In this document: piece by piece, positions 30,698 to 33,926 of the stretch | How positions within the stretch are numbered: the first letter of the stretch is position 1 | Layout of the letters: each line of letters begins with the position of its first letter | Source of the DNA: Oscillospiraceae bacterium | GTDB lineage: Bacteria; Bacillota; Clostridia; Oscillospirales; Oscillospiraceae | DNA length: 33,926 bases | Assembly: GCA_022797115.1 (NCBI GenBank) | Contig: JAAWKB010000013.1 | Coordinates: forward strand, 1-33,926 | Direction: 5' to 3' | Made by a program: the position numbers and the translations under genes | Notes under the pieces: model-generated | The model's input: the letters and a program-made list of their open reading frames with translations, nothing else | What the model was told of the DNA's origin: nothing | Database searches by the model: none

Positions 30698-32108
30698 GAG
30701 CAATCCCTCCCAGCTCCACAGTCACCTTTGTCCCCAAATCCAGCTGGCTTTCAAAGTGCAGGCTCCCCTGGTGAAGCGCGGCAATCTCCTTACACAGGGC
30801 CAGCCCCAGCCCAGCGCCCCCCTCGGCCCGGGAGCGGGATTTATCCACCATGTAAAACGCCTCCGTAATCTTGCTCAGCTCCGCCTCCGGGATGCCGCGC
30901 CCCTGGTCGGAGACAGTCAGGCAGTAGCCAGACCCTGTCCGCCTGCCCTCCAGCACCAGCAGGCCGCCGGGCTCGGACGCCTTCCGGGCGTTATCCAGCA
31001 GGTTTTGCAGCAGCATTTGCAGCAGGGCGGGGTCCCCCTGCAGGCTGCCCTCCTCCGCCTGGACCACTAAGGACAGCCCCTTTCCCCGGATGGCCGGCAG
31101 GCTGATGCGCTCCGCCTCCAGGCACAGCCGCTGCATATTCACGCTGCGCACATCCGCCGTGGCATGGCCCACCACCAGCAGGCTCATCAATGCCAGGGAC
31201 AGGTTCTCCAGCCGCTTGCCCTCGGAAAAGATGTAGCTGGCGGCTTTAAACTGCTTATCCTCCCCCAGATCCCGGCTGCGGAGCATGTCCGCATAGCCGA
31301 TGATGGAGGTCAGGGGTGTTTTCAGCTCGTGGACGAAGCTGGCGGTAAAATCCTCCTGCCGCCGGGCGGCGTCCTCCAGCTCCTGGACATTCTTCTCAAT
31401 GGCGTCCGCCATGTGGTTGAAGCTGGCGGCCAGCTCGCTGATCTCGTCCCGGCCTGTCACCCGGGCCCGGGGGGTGTAGTCCCCCTGGGACAGCTGGGTC
31501 GCCACCCTGCCCAGGCTGCGGATTGGCGTGGTCAGCCAGTAGGAGAACGCGAACATCACCGCGCTGCTCACCCCCACCACCAGCAGCACAATCCAGCGGT
31601 AGACCTGGTAATGGATTTCCCGGTCAGAAAACAGGCTGGTGATGTCCCGCACGGTCTCCAGATACAGCACGCCGTCCGGCAGGGTCATGGGCCCCGCGCT
31701 GTGGACCAGATAACGCCCGGTTTTCCCGTTATAACGGATGATGTAGCCGGAGGCGTGCTCGTCGATGCTCTCCAACAGCTCCGGGTCCCCGGCGGAGCTG
31801 AGGGTGGAATAGACCTCCACGCCGTCCTGGGTGCTGACACGGAACTGGTGATCGGCAAAATAGGCGTTCTCGCTGAGGGTCCGGCTAAAGCTGCCGCTGT
31901 GCCCCTCCAGGTTCTCCAGGGTGATGCCCCGGGCGGAGCACACCGCCTCATAGGTGATGCGCAGCATCTGCATCTCCTCCTGGGCCACGTCCACCTCCCG
32001 CTCCAGCGTGGAGCGGAAGGAGAGGGTAATCAGCAGATAGCTCCCCACCCCTGTGGACAGCAGCAGGATCACCAGGGCGGCCAGCGTCACCTTCCAGGCG
32101 AATTTCAT
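30690..32108 (-). CDS. HAMP-domain sensor histidine kinase
   Basis: A 472-residue membrane kinase. Transmembrane segments are at about 7-28 and 171-192, with an extracellular sensor of about 140 residues between them. HAMP spans about 193-246. The phospho-acceptor H260 is in FVHELKTPLTS. The ATPase domain has N box LLDNARKASE, G1 SDQGRGIPE and G2 GAGLGLALC. The start at 32108 overlaps the regulator stop (ATGA); the longer open frame upstream lies inside the regulator gene and is rejected. It is the partner of the regulator encoded just before it. Confidence 0.94.
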   Translation of the reverse strand: MKFAWKVTLAALVILLLSTGVGSYLLITLSFRSTLEREVDVAQEEMQMLRITYEAVCSARGITLENLEGHSGSFSRTLSENAYFADHQFRVSTQDGVEVYSTLSSAGDPELLESIDEHASGYIIRYNGKTGRYLVHSAGPMTLPDGVLYLETVRDITSLFSDREIHYQVYRWIVLLVVGVSSAVMFAFSYWLTTPIRSLGRVATQLSQGDYTPRARVTGRDEISELAASFNHMADAIEKNVQELEDAARRQEDFTASFVHELKTPLTSIIGYADMLRSRDLGEDKQFKAASYIFSEGKRLENLSLALMSLLVVGHATADVRSVNMQRLCLEAERISLPAIRGKGLSLVVQAEEGSLQGDPALLQMLLQNLLDNARKASEPGGLLVLEGRRTGSGYCLTVSDQGRGIPEAELSKITEAFYMVDKSRSRAEGGAGLGLALCKEIAALHQGSLHFESQLDLGTKVTVELGGIALA

Positions 32109-32764
32109 TCCTTGACCTCCAGGCGGTAGCCCACCTTGTAGACGGCGGCAATCCGCTCCTGCCAGCCCAGCTTCTTGCGCAGGCGCTGGACGTGGAGATC
32201 CACCGTGCGGCTGTCGCCCATGTAGTCGCTTTCCCACACGCGCTCATAGATTGTCTCCCGGAACAGGGCAATATTCTTGTTTTGCAGGAACAGGATCAGC
32301 AGGCTGTATTCCTTGGCGGTGAGGGGGACGGGCTCGCCCGCCTTGGTCACTACCCGGGACTGGGTGTCCACCTCCACGTCGCCCACCACTATACGGCTCT
32401 CGGTCTTGTGGTAGCGGCGCAGGACGGTCTCCACCCTGGCCAGCAGCTCGGCAATCTCGAAGGGCTTGACGATATAGTCGTCCGCCCCCAGCTTCAACCC
32501 CTTGATGCGGTCCTTTACCGCGCTGCGGGCGGTGATGAAGATGACCGGGATTTCCATAGGGGCCAGATATTCCATCAGCTCAAAGCCGTTGATCCCCGGC
32601 AGCATCACGTCCAGCAGGATCAGGTCGTAACGCTTCGCCTCCACGGCGTCCGCCGCCGCCGCCCCGTTGTCCAGGCATTCACAGCTGTAGCCGGCGGCTG
32701 TCAGGCTCATATCCAGCAGGTCGGCAATCGGCCGTTCGTCCTCCACTATCAAAATTTTAATCAT
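32105..32764 (-). CDS. OmpR/PhoB-family response regulator
   Basis: A 219-residue regulator. The receiver domain has acidic residues E8-D9, phospho-acceptor D52 in LLDVMLP, T79 and K100 in IVKPFE. The DNA-binding domain (about 125-217) has LTAKEYSLLILFLQNKN, DSRTVDLHVQRLRKK and YKVGYRLEV. AAAAGGAGA precedes the ATG. The organisation regulator-kinase-exported protein-VanY suggests control of cell-wall modification. The three phased repeats at 29750-29777 are a likely target. Confidence 0.93.
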   Translation of the reverse strand: MIKILIVEDERPIADLLDMSLTAAGYSCECLDNGAAAADAVEAKRYDLILLDVMLPGINGFELMEYLAPMEIPVIFITARSAVKDRIKGLKLGADDYIVKPFEIAELLARVETVLRRYHKTESRIVVGDVEVDTQSRVVTKAGEPVPLTAKEYSLLILFLQNKNIALFRETIYERVWESDYMGDSRTVDLHVQRLRKKLGWQERIAAVYKVGYRLEVKE

Positions 32765-32834
32765 CGCTTTCTCCTTTTGCCGTACTTTTCACGGCAGGGG
32801 ACACAGAACCGGGGACTTCCCGGCAATTTTGTCT

Positions 32835-32884
32835 ATTTTATAAGGATAGCAAATCCTACGGAAAATTACAACTGTGATTTTCCG
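32835..32884 (-). promoter_or_regulatory. Promoter region of the second two-component operon with an overlapping dyad
   Basis: A -10-like TATAAA (minus strand, 32842-32837) has only a weak -35 (TTTTCC, 17 bp away). That -35 region overlaps a 26-bp dyad (32859-32884) with exact outer arms CGGAAAAT/ATTTTCCG and centre TACAACTGTG. A regulator bound here would overlap the -35, so the operon is likely controlled. Confidence 0.5.
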
Positions 32885-32896
32885 GGAAAAACAGGG

Positions 32897-32931
32897 GGCG
32901 CATGGTTTGCAAAAGTGTACTTTTACAAACT
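32897..32931 (+). repeat. 35-bp dyad repeat, copy 1
   Basis: It begins GGCGCATG and contains a 26-bp near-palindrome (32905-32930) with GTTTG...CAAAC ends and a GTGTAC centre. Copy 2 lies 116 bp downstream in the same orientation with four differences over 35 bp. Confidence 0.75.
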
Positions 32932-32984
32932 AAAAGTCATTGGGTAAAAATTTTCCTGGATGCCCTTATTTTTCCACTTGAAAG

Positions 32985-32992
32985 GCCGATTA
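32985..32992 (+). promoter_or_regulatory. Possible SigD (sigma-28) -10 element
   Basis: GCCGATTA differs by one base from the sigma-28 consensus GCCGATAA. It lies between the two dyads, upstream of the CsrA-like and flagellin genes. The matching -35 (TAAA about 15 bp upstream) is not convincing; TTAT is found there. Confidence 0.3.
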
Positions 32993-33012
32993 GAAAAGTG
33001 TAGGCAAAAAAA

Positions 33013-33047
33013 GGCGCATGGTTTGTAAAAGTACACCTTTACAAACT
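33013..33047 (+). repeat. 35-bp dyad repeat, copy 2
   Basis: Second copy of the GGCGCATG-headed dyad. The palindromic part (33021-33046) has perfect 9-bp arms GTTTGTAAA/TTTACAAAC. It could act as an operator or as a hairpin in the leader of the csrA transcript. Confidence 0.75.
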
Positions 33048-33133
33048 GCATCCATCTCCCTTCTTTTCTTGCGAACACAGAAAAGAGGCTCAACGAAACA
33101 CCTTGCCCCTCACTCTGTTTCAAATTCTTTTTG

Positions 33134-33159
33134 ATTCTTTTTCTTTTAAGAAAAAGAAT
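33134..33159. terminator. A/T-rich palindromic hairpin upstream of csrA
   Basis: Exact 12-bp arms (33134-33145 and 33148-33159) around TT; it closely resembles the hairpin after pgi at 11659-11686. It lies 33 bp before the CsrA-like start, so it would terminate or attenuate transcription entering from upstream. Confidence 0.45.
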
Positions 33160-33191
33160 GACTGCCTGCTATGCGGTGAAAGGAGCTCGCC

Positions 33192-33605
33192 ATGCTATCG
33201 TTACAACTCAAATCTGGTGATTATCTGACCATCGGCGATGAGATCGCCGTGCAGATTTTCCAACAGCCCGGCGGGGCCTTCTCCGTGTCAGTGAAAGCCC
33301 CCCGGGAGATCCCCATCCTGCGCGGCAAGGTCCTGGAGCGCAGCGGGGATGACCGGCCGGACTGCCTGCGGGACCGGGCCCCCAAGCGGCCCTCCGTGCG
33401 GGCACGGAACGCCCGGAATATGGAAGCCTTTGCAAAGCGGAAGGAGCAGGAGACCGCCGCCGTCCAGGAAATGCGCTCTATCCTTGCGCGGATGGACAGC
33501 ATGGCGGAGGCAGGGGCACTGCGGCAGGAGATCGGGGCACTGCGGGCCCATCTGGAGACCATCGGCACGGCCCGCGGCCACAGCGCAGGGGAGGGGAACC
33601 CGTAG
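33192..33605 (+). CDS. csrA: CsrA-like RNA-binding regulator with long C-terminal extension
   Basis: A 137-residue protein. Its first 50 residues match CsrA (MLSLQLKSGDYLTIGDEI ... VKAPREIPILRGKVLER), with the IGDEI and APRE-I-x-I-x-R blocks in place. CsrA dimers bind ANGGA motifs in mRNA leaders; in Bacillus, CsrA represses flagellin translation and is antagonised by FliW. The usual R6 position holds leucine here (LQLK), while the C-terminal arginine of the RNA-binding face is kept. Residues 60-137 form a basic then helical extension, far beyond the usual 60-80-residue length. AAAGGAG precedes the ATG. The gene lies 195 bp upstream of flagellin, which supports the call. Confidence 0.72.
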   Translation: MLSLQLKSGDYLTIGDEIAVQIFQQPGGAFSVSVKAPREIPILRGKVLERSGDDRPDCLRDRAPKRPSVRARNARNMEAFAKRKEQETAAVQEMRSILARMDSMAEAGALRQEIGALRAHLETIGTARGHSAGEGNP

Positions 33606-33800
33606 GAGGTGCGGCTCAGAACCCTCAACTGCGTATCCGGCACATTATTTTTGGTTTCAAGCAGTCTGCGCAGGCTGGTTGAAATATAGTACCGCGCTGA
33701 GCGGGCCGGGCAGGCTGGCCAGATGTCCGTCTCAGGAGGCGCATCACAAAACGGAGCGTACGCAAGGAAGAGCGGCGCGAATGATTTTAAGGAGATTGTT
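33606..33800 (+). promoter_or_regulatory. Flagellin leader with several GGA motifs
   Basis: The 195-bp gap to flagellin contains GGA at about 33735, 33753, 33765 and 33791. The last is the ribosome binding site AAGGAG itself. This fits CsrA translational repression as known for Bacillus hag. No convincing sigma-28 promoter was found inside the gap, so flagellin may be read through from the csrA transcript or use an unrecognised promoter. Confidence 0.45.
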
Positions 33801-33926
33801 ATGAGAATTCAGCATAATATTATGGCTATGAACGCCTACCGCAACTACAACACCAACACCTCCGCCCTGAGCAAGAACCTGGAGAAGCTGTCCTCCGGCT
33901 ACAAGATCAACCGCGCCGGCGACGAC
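33801..33926 (+). CDS. fliC: Flagellin, N-terminal fragment (cut by window edge)
   Basis: The first 42 codons: [20 protein letters not shown], ending [11 protein letters not shown] at the window boundary. This is the highly conserved flagellin D0/D1 N-terminus (IxxNxxAxNAxR...[19 protein letters not shown]). Flagellin forms the filament, and the N-terminus is also the export signal. The start has AAGGAG upstream. It shows the organism has, or had, a flagellum. The gene continues outside the window. Confidence 0.95.
   Translation, partial: MRIQHNIMAMNAYRNYNTNTSALSKNLEKLSSGYKINRAGDD

Noticed and set aside
28679-32764. Glycopeptide (vancomycin) resistance cluster
   Set aside because: A VanY-type enzyme and a two-component system are present, but the defining vanH, ligase and vanX genes are not.

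Overview
The window looks like chromosome of a motile, Gram-positive gut clostridium of the Oscillospiraceae type (Flavonifractor, Lawsonibacter or Oscillibacter-like). This is an inference from several things: high-GC coding sequence with strong AGGAGG ribosome binding sites, SH3b-NlpC/P60 wall hydrolases, a BlaI/BlaR1-type pair, an archaeal-type prolyl-tRNA synthetase, BspA-type leucine-rich-repeat surface protein, CsrA next to flagellin, and an anaerobe-style cobalamin salvage cluster. No rRNA, tRNA, CRISPR array or transposase gene was seen.

Layout. 1-250: gene-poor edge with a strong hairpin. 248-3079 (minus): a six-gene run under one good promoter, coding a TfoX C-terminal-domain protein, a membrane-anchored unknown, a DUF3795 protein, a NimA-like flavin protein, a cupin and a YfcE-type phosphodiesterase. 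3245-4830 (plus): a strong promoter, a small unknown and a secreted SH3b/NlpC-P60 endopeptidase, closed by a long terminator. 4900-10173 (plus): an exported protein with a degenerate NodB-like domain, then an OmpR-type response regulator, sensor kinase, membrane-anchored HtrA-like protease and DUF5655 protein, most of them touching or overlapping. 10257-11647: pgi. 11740-14957 (minus): BlaI-type repressor and an unusually large M56/BlaR1-type protein, with two operator dyads in their promoter. 15248-17730 (minus): malQ and apbE.

17740-22230 is the most interesting part. A stand-alone tyrosine recombinase is followed by two 27-bp identical, oppositely oriented, loxP-like sites. They enclose 191 bp that contain a terminator hairpin and a good SigA-type promoter pointing at a 975-residue leucine-rich-repeat surface protein. 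This is the architecture of a phase-variation switch, captured here in the ON orientation. Three tandem DnaA-box matches lie upstream of the recombinase.

22287-28559 (plus) is a housekeeping run: metG, a DUF4177 protein, proS, purine nucleoside phosphorylase, then cobS, a strikingly short cobU and cobC, nearly all overlapping or abutting. 28679-32764 (minus) is a second two-component operon (regulator, kinase, unknown exported protein) followed by a VanY-type D,D-carboxypeptidase. In front of the carboxypeptidase sit three 11-bp-phased direct repeats that look like a response-regulator binding site. 32765-33926 holds a regulatory intergenic region with two near-identical dyads, a CsrA-like protein with a long C-terminal extension, and the start of a flagellin gene cut by the window edge.

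Common theme: much of the window senses or remodels the cell envelope (two sensor kinase systems, BlaI/BlaR1, HtrA, NlpC/P60, VanY, surface protein, flagellin).
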